NCBI GenBank assembly: GCA_032718475.1
Contig: JAUCBJ010000563.1
Location: 1-52,085 of the forward strand
DNA: 52,085 bases
Reading direction: 5' to 3'
Origin: Nemertoderma westbladi
Lineage: Eukaryota; Xenacoelomorpha; Nemertodermatida; Nemertodermatidae
The stretch's first letter is position 1. Every line of letters starts with the position of its first letter. The notes under the pieces were generated by a model that had not been told where the DNA came from, searched no databases, and saw only the letters and a program-made list of their open reading frames with translations. Shown here one piece after another: positions 42,622 through 52,085 of the stretch. The position numbers and the translations under genes were made by a program.

Positions 42622-42635
42622 CTAGAAAAATTAAA

Positions 42636-45600
42636 TTAAATCCTAGTAGGGGGGATTACTACTCGTTTCGCCGGTCTAACAAGCTTAGTGCTATAGTGCC
42701 CATATGGTTTGCTGCTATATTTACTACTCCAATATGATTTCGTATCCCAGAGCGTTAGTGCCTTCTTATAGACATGACCAGTAAAAATTTGATGCTTTCT
42801 AGAAGTGAAGGTAGAGTTATAGCGGAAGAGCATTGCCTCGTTTTCAAAACAGTCTGCATAATCCTCGTGTGTTAGTTGCTTAGCGACAACCGATCTAGAT
42901 ACACCTTTGGCGGTTTTCTTGATTGGGGCATCATAGGATTGAAAACTGTAGACCTTTGGTTTAAGGAAAACCCACTGTTTATACTGCAAACCGCAGCTCT
43001 CATCTTTTATGAAGCCGAGAGCCGCTTTATGTTTAATGGTATAGAGTGGATGTGTTGTACTGTAGTTGGAAGTATCTAGGAAACCACCCTCAAACATTGC
43101 CCGTAGAAAGGTTAGCTGTGGTGTATTAGTTACGCTTAGCATTAGAGAATCCGTGTCACCGGCTAGACAGCGAATCTGGCAACCCAGTTTTTGTTCTAGA
43201 GGCTTCAGTTTGTTGTAAAATAGATCGTACATCTGTAGCTTAGATAGATCTAGTATAGTGCAACCGATGAACACGCCCTGATTTAGGCAAACAGCCTCTT
43301 TAGTGAAAGTATGCCCACTCAAGTTGGGGGTAAATACAACAAACGATTCGTGATTGGGCTTGGCTAAGAGCAAATCGCATTGTTCGTCGCTATTGCATAA
43401 CCTGAAAGAAACGCGGTCTCTAACCTTTTGGAGGCATTTCCCATACAAGGCATTGTTCATCAACTTATAAAATAGGACCTCGAATGGGTTATTTGCCGAC
43501 TGTCTTTTATTGGTATTAAAACTAATGTAGTCCTTGAAAATATATTTTTGTGAGAAAGAGTAGACCCTATGTACTTGTGTAAGTTTAAGACCGAGCTTCA
43601 AATAGAGTTGAAGTAGCTTAATATGGATACCATATTCAACCTTATTAAACTGATGTAGTAGTAGCTTAGTACAGGTATCGTTGTATGGTCTACAGGTAGC
43701 CGTATCGGTGAGATTGTAATGCTCCCAAAGATCTTCCATGTATTCGCTAAGAAAGGATTTAGGGACTGACATCTTCTCCGCTCCTAGAGGCAGATCGGCG
43801 GTCAAATCATGAATTTCTTTCGGGTAATGTAGATCAACTATGCAATAATAACCAGTGTCCCCACTCGCGTCTACTGTAGCTAGGTCTATGGGGGTAGTTA
43901 CGAGTTTAATATTAGCGTAGGGAAGTTTCTGGCTCAGGGCGCAGCCGTAAAGGTTATTCGCATCGATGGGAATTAGATATTTCTCGGGGAGACTGGAGTC
44001 ATAGTCGGGTTTATCGGGAATATTTGCGTCTACGGAATGTGTATTCAAGAAAACTAGACCACCCCTAATATTTGTTTCAAAGTCCGAGTAGATGGAAGCG
44101 TCTGATAGTAATTGAATTTCTGATTGCGTGAATTTCAGCGCCGCGTCGTAAGTTAATCCCAGGGCAGTGAAGTACATTATGGGCTCGAGTCCATAATTAG
44201 TAAGACAGAGGGATCGGAACTGCTCGAAAGTATCAGCCAATAGGGTAACGTCTAGGACCAAATAACCAATCATATAGTCGAAGATTGTTAGACAGTTTAA
44301 TTCATCCCAAATAGTAAGCGCGCGCTGATAGTTTTCTGCGCTACATTGTTCCAATTTGAGATCATTATAGAAGCTTTCTATTGGGGGGAGTGTAGTTTCG
44401 TGTAGGTTTGAAATATTTTGAATGTAGGAATATGGGAATACGCCCTTGTTCTTTATTGTGTTATCGCTAATGATGGGATAGAGTTGGGTCATTTGAGCTA
44501 GTGTATGGGGTATGGCTGTTGCTAGGTTACTGTTATTTTTAGTGAGATAACTACTAAGATTATCTAGGCTGGCAGTCATAAACTGATAGGAATCTAGAAA
44601 ATTAATGGAGATACTTTCTTTAGCGTTGGCTGTTGGTGTACTCGGATTGATTGGAAAGCTAACTTTAAGGTGAATATAAGTTTCGGTGTTTTTTGGTATT
44701 ACAGTCATTTTCCAGTGTGTTCTAGAACTATCGGTCATTCCTTCTTTTAGTAGTAAATGCATATCGAATTTCCTCAAGTTATGAAATATAATATAAAAAT
44801 TATTCCGTTTTAGGGAAAGTTTCCTGTTGCAGCTGACGCAAGAAGCCCCTCGATACTCCCCGCTATAATGATCGTGATCGCGGACTTTGGTGCTGAGATT
44901 GTCATTGAGGTTTAAATTATGAGAATCGGGGGTTAAATTACAGTTGCAGACGTAGCATTGTGTAGCGTTATTAAAGTCAGTTTGTTGGCTAGTAGTGAGT
45001 TGCATGGGGGCGTGCGTGTTTGTACTAGAAATGGACCAATCGTATAACTCCCTACAATGACTTTCCATAGCGGTTAGAAAGTCGCGCATTACGTGGTTAC
45101 TGCCATCGTCGCGGAAAACTTGAACATCTGTTTTAGGAGGGTTAATTAATTTCTGATTTGGTACTGTATAAAAGGCTGCCGCGCTAGCTATATGTTTCTG
45201 TGGGAGTTTAATATTGTTTGTAGGTTCTAGAATAGTTTCAATGTCGGCGTATATACAGAAAGGCGGGGATAGAGTCTTATCATACCTATCAAATTTAACC
45301 AAGAGATTTTCGGGCATATACTCGAGTTGGCGTTTACCAGTATAGCAACGCTCTCGATGTTCTTCCAATGATTTGTCAGTGTAAAAGCCTCTGAGACAGC
45401 GTTCGCAGTGCGTCTTGTTACCGTTAGAATCTTTTGAATTTATTAGTCTATCTATGTTAGTAATAGCTACGTAGTGGGCGGGGTTTTTGCTTGTGCCTTC
45501 GATAAATAATAAGTTTAGTACAGTTTTACCGGAGCAGTGCGCGCTATCTGGTTGACTTAGGATGGAGAGTTCTTCCGTATTACTCCAATAAAGAAGGTTT

Positions 45601-46391
45601 ATGCAGTATATAGGGTTGGCTTTCAGAAACTGGGGAATACCAGTTACTCTGTGCACCGGAAAACTTAAATTGGAAAAATCAAACATGTTTAGGAAAGGAG
45701 TAAACGTTGAAATTCTACTAATATTATTTTGTTTTCTATCAATTTTCTTATAATTTGCGGCGGCTAATACTGCGTATTTAAAGCATTCCCCCAGCGGGCA
45801 GTCTACGCTTACGGTACATTTTTTATTTAATAATAATTTAGAATTATTGAAGCCTTGACCCTTTAAATAGGGGTTGCGTTGGGATCGCGCAATCTCAATA
45901 GTTATTCGCTCGATGGCTATTATGCGCCAACCCGAGCCGAGGCAGAGAAACACGCTTAACAGTTGATCGATACGATTGACGGCGCTAGAAAACCAGTTAT
46001 TAAAGTCGCTATTATTTAGAATTTGATTATTGTTACCGCTAGATTTAAAACAGAATGATTCAATTTGAAATCCCTCGCTGGTTTCACGCTCCATTACGAT
46101 ATTGATTGTAAGCCAGACTCTTAAAAAAGTTCCCAAAGCACTTTGTAGATGGCTACTAACATGTTCTTGAATGTGTGGAAAATTTTCGTTTAATGTTAAT
46201 TCTGCGTCGAGTCTTGTTTCTGCGAGGTCGTTGTTATAGGTAAACAGTCGTCCGTGTGCGCTTCCGTTAGAGGGTGGTTGAAATGGATTGTTTGGGGAAA
46301 TAGAATCTCGCGAAGTTGAAGGTTCATTATTGGAGCCGCCGCCGTCGACTTTGTTCGCGCTTTCAGACCTTTGGCAGTTTAACCCACCAAA
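42636..46391 (-). CDS. Protein-primed family-B DNA polymerase (Polinton/adintovirus-like)
   Basis: One open frame of 1251 codons to a TAA at 42636-42638. Order: an N-terminal domain with GSGWRIIAIE and CPLGECFKYAV, as in many Polinton-type polymerases; a C2H2-type finger CERCLRGF...H (about 45345-45412); Exo I YADIET (about 45243-45262); an HNH/endonuclease VII-like zinc insert, C-x2-C ... VRDHDHYSGEYRG ... C-x2-C (about 44827-44960); Exo II FHNLRKFD (about 44768-44795); Exo III YLVLDVTLLAD (about 44235-44270); motif A DANNLYG (about 43945-43966); motif B KLMNNALYGK (about 43440-43470); motif C GDTDSL (about 43146-43163). All catalytic acids are present and there is no internal stop, so the gene looks functional. 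There is no ATG in the first 98 codons; the open frame runs upstream into the dispersed repeat at 46350, so the true start may lie in another exon or have been lost. Confidence 0.92.
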   Translation of the reverse strand, partial: FGGLNCQRSESANKVDGGGSNNEPSTSRDSISPNNPFQPPSNGSAHGRLFTYNNDLAETRLDAELTLNENFPHIQEHVSSHLQSALGTFLRVWLTINIVMERETSEGFQIESFCFKSSGNNNQILNNSDFNNWFSSAVNRIDQLLSVFLCLGSGWRIIAIERITIEIARSQRNPYLKGQGFNNSKLLLNKKCTVSVDCPLGECFKYAVLAAANYKKIDRKQNNISRISTFTPFLNMFDFSNLSFPVHRVTGIPQFLKANPIYCINLLYWSNTEELSILSQPDSAHCSGKTVLNLLFIEGTSKNPAHYVAITNIDRLINSKDSNGNKTHCERCLRGFYTDKSLEEHRERCYTGKRQLEYMPENLLVKFDRYDKTLSPPFCIYADIETILEPTNNIKLPQKHIASAAAFYTVPNQKLINPPKTDVQVFRDDGSNHVMRDFLTAMESHCRELYDWSISSTNTHAPMQLTTSQQTDFNNATQCYVCNCNLTPDSHNLNLNDNLSTKVRDHDHYSGEYRGASCVSCNRKLSLKRNNFYIIFHNLRKFDMHLLLKEGMTDSSRTHWKMTVIPKNTETYIHLKVSFPINPSTPTANAKESISINFLDSYQFMTASLDNLSSYLTKNNSNLATAIPHTLAQMTQLYPIISDNTIKNKGVFPYSYIQNISNLHETTLPPIESFYNDLKLEQCSAENYQRALTIWDELNCLTIFDYMIGYLVLDVTLLADTFEQFRSLCLTNYGLEPIMYFTALGLTYDAALKFTQSEIQLLSDASIYSDFETNIRGGLVFLNTHSVDANIPDKPDYDSSLPEKYLIPIDANNLYGCALSQKLPYANIKLVTTPIDLATVDASGDTGYYCIVDLHYPKEIHDLTADLPLGAEKMSVPKSFLSEYMEDLWEHYNLTDTATCRPYNDTCTKLLLHQFNKVEYGIHIKLLQLYLKLGLKLTQVHRVYSFSQKYIFKDYISFNTNKRQSANNPFEVLFYKLMNNALYGKCLQKVRDRVSFRLCNSDEQCDLLLAKPNHESFVVFTPNLSGHTFTKEAVCLNQGVFIGCTILDLSKLQMYDLFYNKLKPLEQKLGCQIRCLAGDTDSLMLSVTNTPQLTFLRAMFEGGFLDTSNYSTTHPLYTIKHKAALGFIKDESCGLQYKQWVFLKPKVYSFQSYDAPIKKTAKGVSRSVVAKQLTHEDYADCFENEAMLFRYNSTFTSRKHQIFTGHVYKKALTLWDTKSYWSSKYSSKPYGHYSTKLVRPAKRVVIPPTRI

Positions 46392-47400
46392 TTAAGATGT
46401 CTTCTAGATATTAAATCTGCTTTTAGTCTATGACAAGTATTTGATTCACTACACTAGTCGAAACCAATCCGTGCGCGACCATTCACCCGCTGGATATTCC
46501 CGGGAGATTGGGTTCGACGGTTTAATTTTTATTGCTATGTAAGCCTAATGTATTATTCGACTGACAGTATTATATAATCTCTGACAATATTATTCACCTT
46601 CGGGAATATTAACAGTTCCTTTAGGACGTGGCGCTTTATCTATATAAACAGAGTTATGACTTAAACTACTCACAACGATATGGCTTAATTATAATTCACA
46701 TATATGGCGCATTCTTTAGGAATTGCTTCTTTAACAGACTCACTCATACACTATGCTGCACAATACTGCACACTAATCTGCCAATCTTCACTGATTTTAG
46801 TCACATATAAAAGGAACACAGGCTGACTCATGTAGGGTCTATCAAATAACATTAGATTCACTTCAAACCACTTTAACATAAGTCACAATCGTTATTGGTA
46901 ACCTTTCTCTCTTACCTTAGGTATGTCAAGAATATTGGGTTGCGGGGTTATTTATCGTTGTTCCAAATATAATTATTCATCAACCATATTATGAAGAACT
47001 GACAGCAAATAGCAGTATAAAACAACAAGTCAGTACCGGTATGTCAGCAATGAGATATAGGCATGTTAAATTGCAGTAGTCAGTTAAAGGATATATGCCC
47101 TTTATAATTAAACCTACTAGTGTACGACTAAAAAGCAGTACAGCACAAAATACTTCCAAGCCGTTCTTTCTTTGGCTCAAGACTCAATGTAAACACTGCA
47201 CATAGGCATTGCGTCATTTCTCGGAAATTTTCTGTACAAGGAGCCACAAAAACGCTCTCATTGGCTGACTGAACTGAGAGACGCCGTAGAACAAAGGAAA
47301 TCAACACGTATGAATGTCAGCTGTTAACCGTAGTCATAGTAACTACTGTTCAAGAGTAGCTATCACCCTTTTGCGTCACGAATTGCCATAGAATCATAAA
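46350..47400 (+). repeat. Dispersed 1-kb repeat, copy 2
   Basis: Matches 12748-13810 on the same strand. It begins within the first 14 codons of the open polymerase frame. No coding capacity. I looked for an inverted partner left of 36 kb, as expected for a Polinton terminal repeat, and did not find one by eye. Confidence 0.8.
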
Positions 47401-47640
47401 ATATGCCTTTCACAGTACACATACGGAGGAAATAGGTCTTAGATCCTCTAAAAACACCGATACAGCAATAATACGGTCTCTTACACTTATTAAATCAACT
47501 ACAGAGTATTTTAATGTAAAAGATAATAAAAATAACAGGGCAATTCAGCAAAGGCTTTTACACCGCTCCCAGAAAATGGGATTTTCAGTCTATAAAATAT
47601 AAAAATCACAGTTTCTAAAACCTAAAGATACTCTAAACAG
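47401..47640. other. No feature seen
   Basis: AT-rich, homology to the other repeat copy no longer visible. Confidence 0.4.
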
Positions 47641-47976
47641 TTAGTCTTTCTCGCGCGGACGGCGTTTACGCAGTTTTTTAAAGCTAGCAAGAGTCCTTTT
47701 CTCTTTGGGGGGAACCACTTTACTAGGAGGGCCATAACTCCTGGGTGAAGGGTGCAATATGATTGCATTAGAAGGTTTGGGTTTACTGTCGGTGTCTCGT
47801 CCATTTCGATATGCTTCTCCTCGAGCTGATTTTCCTCCGCTTGTCATGGGATATGTTCGTCCAAAACTCTCGCAGAGAATAGGGTTTTCTAAGCTTGATA
47901 TCTTTAGAGATTCGAGATTTCCCAATCGAACCGAGATAAGGCCAATTCGTTTATCGATTGGACTTACTGTTATAAC
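47641..47976 (-). CDS. Unassigned ORF with basic C-terminus
   Basis: An open frame of 111 codons without an ATG near its start, ending KKLRKRRPREKD. The start of the frame follows TATAACAG, a possible splice acceptor. The tail PSPRSYGPPSKVVPPKEK is Pro/Lys-rich and likely disordered and nucleic-acid-binding. Could be a last exon of a host gene or a gag-like fragment. Family not recognised. Confidence 0.3.
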   Translation of the reverse strand, partial: VITVSPIDKRIGLISVRLGNLESLKISSLENPILCESFGRTYPMTSGGKSARGEAYRNGRDTDSKPKPSNAIILHPSPRSYGPPSKVVPPKEKRTLASFKKLRKRRPREKD

Positions 47977-48665
47977 TTACGTTTATCTGAACAAACGCAG
48001 GTTTCCTTTTTGATCTTTATAGAATCACGTTTAACTCGTTTCGTACAAAACTCTCCTTCACCTTGATGAAGGGTTGAATCGCGTTAAACGGGGACGACCA
48101 TACGGTAGGATAGTGATATTAGGTGTCCGCATCACAATCCGGCTAGGTAAGATGGGCGGCTAGCTAGAAATCACTGTCGGAGTGTTACCGATTAATTGTT
48201 AGGGTAGCACTAGATCTTTGAACAGGGAATACAGTCCACGAGGATCCGCGACACCACCAGGATCGCAGGTCTGAGGTCCGACTAAGGAATGAGGAGGTTT
48301 GATCGAGTATTCCGGGACTCTGATCGTAGGTTTACTCCAGGATCGTTCGAGCCGAGTGAGCATAGGTGGTACGTCAAACAAGTTTCGCTCGAAACTCAAG
48401 TAAATATAACGAGCACAACTGTGTTTAACACAACGTTTCCGTGGATGTTTGTGTCTTTCCGTTTATTGGCTGGATCTAGGGCATTTACCGTAATAATACC
48501 AAAGACGCACGTCTGGTAGGGGAAACGCGGGTGATATTTATTTGTTGTTACAATGCTTCTATCAAGAATTCCAAATATACGTTGGAGTTACCGCGTCCAT
48601 TTGTTTCTTAAGTGTCTTTTCTTTCGAGTCGATTTCGAATAGAATTTTCGCATTCGAATTTCAGT
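47977..48665. other. No gene seen
   Basis: Contains a short GATGAAGG/GAAGGGTTG inverted tract near 48060; frames here are short and featureless. Confidence 0.35.
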
Positions 48666-48971
48666 TTATGGTTCCGACTCCGCTGGGCAGGATATATAGT
48701 CGACATAGTCCGTATTATGTAAATCGATAGGATGACCAGTGGTCAAGAAGTCCATATACGTACCATTACGATGCGTGTAGTGAGCAGTGAACTTTCTATA
48801 ATCCAATTCACGCACAAGTTGCTCCTGGGACATTGGCGGTTCGATATAACGACCATCGTCCTCCGTAGTAGTTGGATCAGCGTCGCCGCACATCAAGCCA
48901 TCGACAAACGCCTGCAAAGGTAGAGTATATCGCTCCCCGATACTAAGACCATCTTCTATCAACTCCGTCAT
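48666..48971 (-). CDS. Unassigned 101-residue acidic ORF
   Basis: From ATG at 48969-48971 to TAA at 48666-48668; the frame is also open upstream to 49142, with an AG (ATATATAG) just before the ATG that could be a splice acceptor. Acidic, with TTTEDDGRYIEPPMSQEQLV and a Tyr/Asp-rich end. No domain recognised. It is on the same strand as the BEL/Pao remnant and could belong to it. Confidence 0.3.
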   Translation of the reverse strand: MTELIEDGLSIGERYTLPLQAFVDGLMCGDADPTTTEDDGRYIEPPMSQEQLVRELDYRKFTAHYTHRNGTYMDFLTTGHPIDLHNTDYVDYISCPAESEP

Positions 48972-50616
48972 ATCTGCTATATATGAGTTTATCCATATTA
49001 TAATGAGTTTATATTTAGGCGAGCGGGCGTCGCTGCCTACCCAATCAACCCCCGGACAGTACGAGATCCTCAGCGCCGATGTGTCGTCGCCGCTGTACTT
49101 TCGCCAACGACGTAGCCGCACAACGACAACGACAACCGGCACAAGTCACTCAACTGTCCGTCCCAAAGGCTTAGATGTACTTCAGGTTTCCTTGGAGAGT
49201 TAGGTTATTTTACGATTGCGACTAGCTACTGTAAACACACCTTAGCAGTAACATTCACCTATAAACTCACAAATACCACACACACAACTTGTCACAAATT
49301 ACACATTCGGGCCATTTGTCCGTTAGTCAATGCCTTCCAGAATGTCACTGTATTATTATGTATCCTTGGATACTAGTGGTGCGCCATTTATTCCCTATGC
49401 TATTCAATGGGATAAGCTTTCTATTGTTCGTTTAACTCAATTCTAATTCTAGCGTGGTTGTTGCTATGGTGACATTATGCAAAGCTAGCGGTAGAATTAG
49501 TGTGATTCCAATGCATACAGATCTGGGATGTTATTTAATAGTAATTCTTTAATAGTCAATGTCCTGTTTATACATGACTTTACGAATTTTATCGGCTATT
49601 GACTATGTTTGGGAGACTTTCGTACACGCATACGCATAATAATATAAATCTCCGCTCCCTTGATCTATTAATTAATGGAATTTTGGGAACTTTATAAATT
49701 GCGTAAAATGGCAATTTATTAAATTCATTAAAAGGCATGAATTTAAATTTATTCCCTGAAATTTTATTATTTGATAATTAAATGGACATATTTTGATTCT
49801 AGAACATGTCTAGGGACACAAGATCCTTAATTCTAAGAAAACTGTCTCTTTAAGAATATCGGTAAATGCTACGATATCTTAATTGACTAGAATTGTTGAA
49901 GGATCTGAATTTTACAGATTTTGATTTATTAGATTTGCAAATATTAAATAATTAATATTTGAGATGGGCACCGATTTATTCCAGAACTTGTCTGGGGACG
50001 TTAACCACTGATTCTAGAATTTGTCTTTCAAGTATATCGGTGGGTGCCGCGATATCTTAATCGACTAGAATTACAGATGGTCAAAGGGTTTAACAGATTT
50101 ATTTTGCGTTATACGCTACTGTTAAAGGGACATCACGCTACTATATGTATTATTTAATATACGGTATGAGAGCAATATCGCACGAAGCAATGTCAGTGTG
50201 AAGAGGCAAGTCGTTTCCAAGGTCTACCCAGAGCTTGGTTTAGCCGAGACACGAGGATCTGAACTTTGCATTCCTAATACTCTGCCTACCAATAATACTT
50301 GAATATAGTAGTGGCTTTATTGTACTTTAATAAGTACGGACATTTCATCTTACTGTAGTTACGTATTTATAATAGAATACGAGCAGTAAGGAAAGAGAAA
50401 AATAATTATTTCTCGCCGTCGCACTAAATATAATATAAGTAATTACGTACGTAATAAACACGAATATATTGCACTATTCTACAAAATAATCGCTAAATAA
50501 TATTCTACTAAATTAAATAAAACGATTATAATAAAATTACATAGTAATACATACATAAATATAAAAATAATAATATAATATAAAATAATAGAGTCACACA
50601 CCCACTCCATATGTTG
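48972..50616. other. Mostly non-coding; imperfect tandem pair at 49793-50115
   Basis: The pair shares ATTCTAGAA.ATGTCT, AATATCGGT...GC..CGATATCTTAAT and GACTAGAATT. The rest is AT-rich. Could include a BEL/Pao LTR, but I cannot delimit one. Confidence 0.45.
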
Positions 50617-51840
50617 TTACGTTATGGAGTCCCTAGATGTTTGAAGGATTAGGGAGGTGGTCGTGGGAAGAGAATCTTGCCTTCCACAGTTTCCGGAGAG
50701 TCCTCCATTTCCTTCCGATAAACACAAACGACCGACTGGGTGATTGAGTCGCTGCATCCTGAATACAATTCCAGGTTTCCTCTTCGTCCTGGAATAGTGA
50801 CGATAGAAACATCGCTCAAAGTATATGACGGCGTCACAAAGCCGATTCCAGGAGCTATAGTGGTCCGTCGCTCTCTGCAGGAGAGGTGAGAGTCCCTGCG
50901 AGACGTCTGATGTTCCAGAGCTCCAATCGCTCTCTCTGATCTTCATGAAGGATCCACTCGCGGAGGGGAGGCCCAGATCCACGGCGTCGTCCCTGGCAAC
51001 ATGTAATACCGACAGATCTATCCCGGGTTCAAATAACTCCGATCCACCCGTCCGGGTTTCAGGTTCGACTTTCTCCGCTCCCTTGGCTAGTCTAATCTCA
51101 GTCGGAGTAAGATGGGGAGGCCATTCATTCTCCTTACTCAGGAAGTCGGGTTCACCTAACCGGTCTATAGTATCTGTCAGTTCTTGAGGAGTTGCTCCTC
51201 TGGAAGCGATGTCCGTTGGATTAAACTTCTTGGGGCAATATCTCCATTGATCTACATTGGAGCTAAGATTGTCATTATCTGAGGAGTGTGGTGTTCCCTC
51301 AGTTGGGTCGTCTCCCTCACTAGTATCGTCTTCCCATTCACTCACCTGGCAGACACGATCTTGAAGCAGTCTTTCCCTGAGCGTTCTACGGGAAGGTCCA
51401 GTAAGGTACCAACCTACTCTAGTTCTTACCGCATAGGTCTGTAGTGGCTGCGGTTGAGCAGGTCGTTTCTCTAATGTCTCCAGCGCCTCATGCGCGTTTT
51501 GGCCGATGAGTATTTGCACTCCAGGGTAATCAGTCTGGAATCGAGGTATGTTAAGATGTTGGATGCTCTCATCCTCGTCCCAATTATAAAGGTCTGCTTG
51601 AGTAGTAGCGAAGTTCTTTATAGCCACCATTTTCACTGACCTTATGCTGTGTTCTCCTAGTTCGTCTTGTGGGGTGGACAATGCGCCTACATAATAATCA
51701 GCTGTTACTGTAAAAGCTTCTGTGGGATATAACTGGCCCCTTTTGCTTCGCAATCCAGTTTCCCCACAGGCGCTGGAATACTCTAAAAGGTTTTCTAACT
51801 GTAGATATATTCCCCTCGCCCGCAAGGTACCTTTACAGGT
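50617..51840 (-). pseudogene. BEL/Pao pol remnant with RT deleted
   Basis: An uninterrupted frame without a proper ATG. Residues about 90-165 are the end of the aspartic-protease (A17) region of BEL/Pao: IPRFQTDYPGVQILIGQNAH and AVRTRVGWYLTGPS. After an acidic Ser/Asp/Gly linker the frame resumes with WRYCPKKFNPTDIASRG, which in intact elements follows RNase H, and then with the linker before the integrase (SSWNRLCDAVIYFERC). So RT and RNase H are missing, yet the frame is kept across the join. The protease active site and integrase core are also absent. Confidence 0.75.
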
Positions 51841-52085
51841 GTTTTAACGGACATAAAAATCATTCTGCTATATACGTGTTTTAGCGGACATGGTAAGACA
51901 AAAACTTGTAATGCACAAACCACCTTTCACAGCTTAGCCGTGATGATTCATATTACGACATCTAGCAGCTGGTTGCTGACATGGAAACAGCCATTGGCCG
52001 CGTGGTTCTTTGTTTGGCTTGGGCCAATCAGGGCGGTTTTTCCTGTCGACGTGTAGCTTTCCTGCCGATCATAAGGAGAGTGTTC
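51841..52085. other. No feature seen
   Basis: Contains GTGTTTTA.CGGACAT twice (51839, 51879). No coding frame. Confidence 0.4.

Noticed and set aside
46350-47400. Right terminal inverted repeat of a Polinton
   Set aside because: No inverted partner was found on the left of the element, and the only other copy (12.75 kb) is in the same orientation; kept as a dispersed repeat.

Overview
The window is animal (metazoan) nuclear DNA. The host genes I can see have spliced exons: a rhodopsin-family GPCR last exon, a C2H2 zinc-finger last exon, and two copies of a first exon that resembles a cyclic-nucleotide phosphodiesterase N-terminus. Most of the rest is transposons of invertebrate type: RLE, CR1/L2-like and RTE-like LINEs, Merlin, BEL/Pao, foldback elements and satellites. 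It is AT-rich, with long poly-C/poly-G runs. An aquatic invertebrate is the best guess; the phylum cannot be fixed from this sequence.

Layout. 0-3.2 kb: an RLE-type LINE ORF ending 18 bp before a GPCR terminal exon. 3.2-6.3 kb: LINE debris and copy A of a segmental duplication carrying the PDE-like exon. 6.3-8.5 kb: a poly-C/poly-G-bounded element packed with TGTTCTAGAACA palindromes, then a 51-unit minisatellite. 8.6-12.5 kb: a CR1/L2-like LINE. 12.6-12.75 kb: a compact Pol III-type unit with a perfect A box, a perfect B box and, between them, a complete type I hammerhead ribozyme. 12.75-13.8 kb: a dispersed repeat whose second copy lies at 46.35-47.4 kb. 14.3-15.3 kb: the zinc-finger exon. 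16-19.9 kb: an RTE-like LINE. 20-29.8 kb: nested DNA transposons and MITEs inside LINE debris. 29.8-31.9 kb: copy B of the segmental duplication. 32.7-34.1 kb: a 315-bp satellite. 35.1-35.4 kb: a MITE.

35.6-46.4 kb is the most distinctive region and looks like a self-contained virus-like mobile element. On the left a 570-residue ORF of unknown family (+ strand) has a well-formed promoter (CRE, two inverted CCAAT boxes, TATA). On the right, on the minus strand, are a protein-primed family-B DNA polymerase of Polinton/adintovirus type and, 14 nt after its stop, a short ORF that looks like a two-repeat TATA-binding-protein (TBP) core. The genes converge on about 2.5 kb of tandemly duplicated non-coding DNA holding 12 perfect Pol III B-box (TFIIIC-site) matches without obvious A boxes. 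Neither the polymerase nor the TBP-like frame has an ATG at its 5' end; the TBP-like frame starts at a good splice acceptor. I see no integrase, ATPase or protease gene, so this is either a reduced element or an unfamiliar lineage.

47.6-52 kb: two small unassigned minus-strand ORFs and a BEL/Pao pol remnant whose reverse transcriptase has been deleted in frame.
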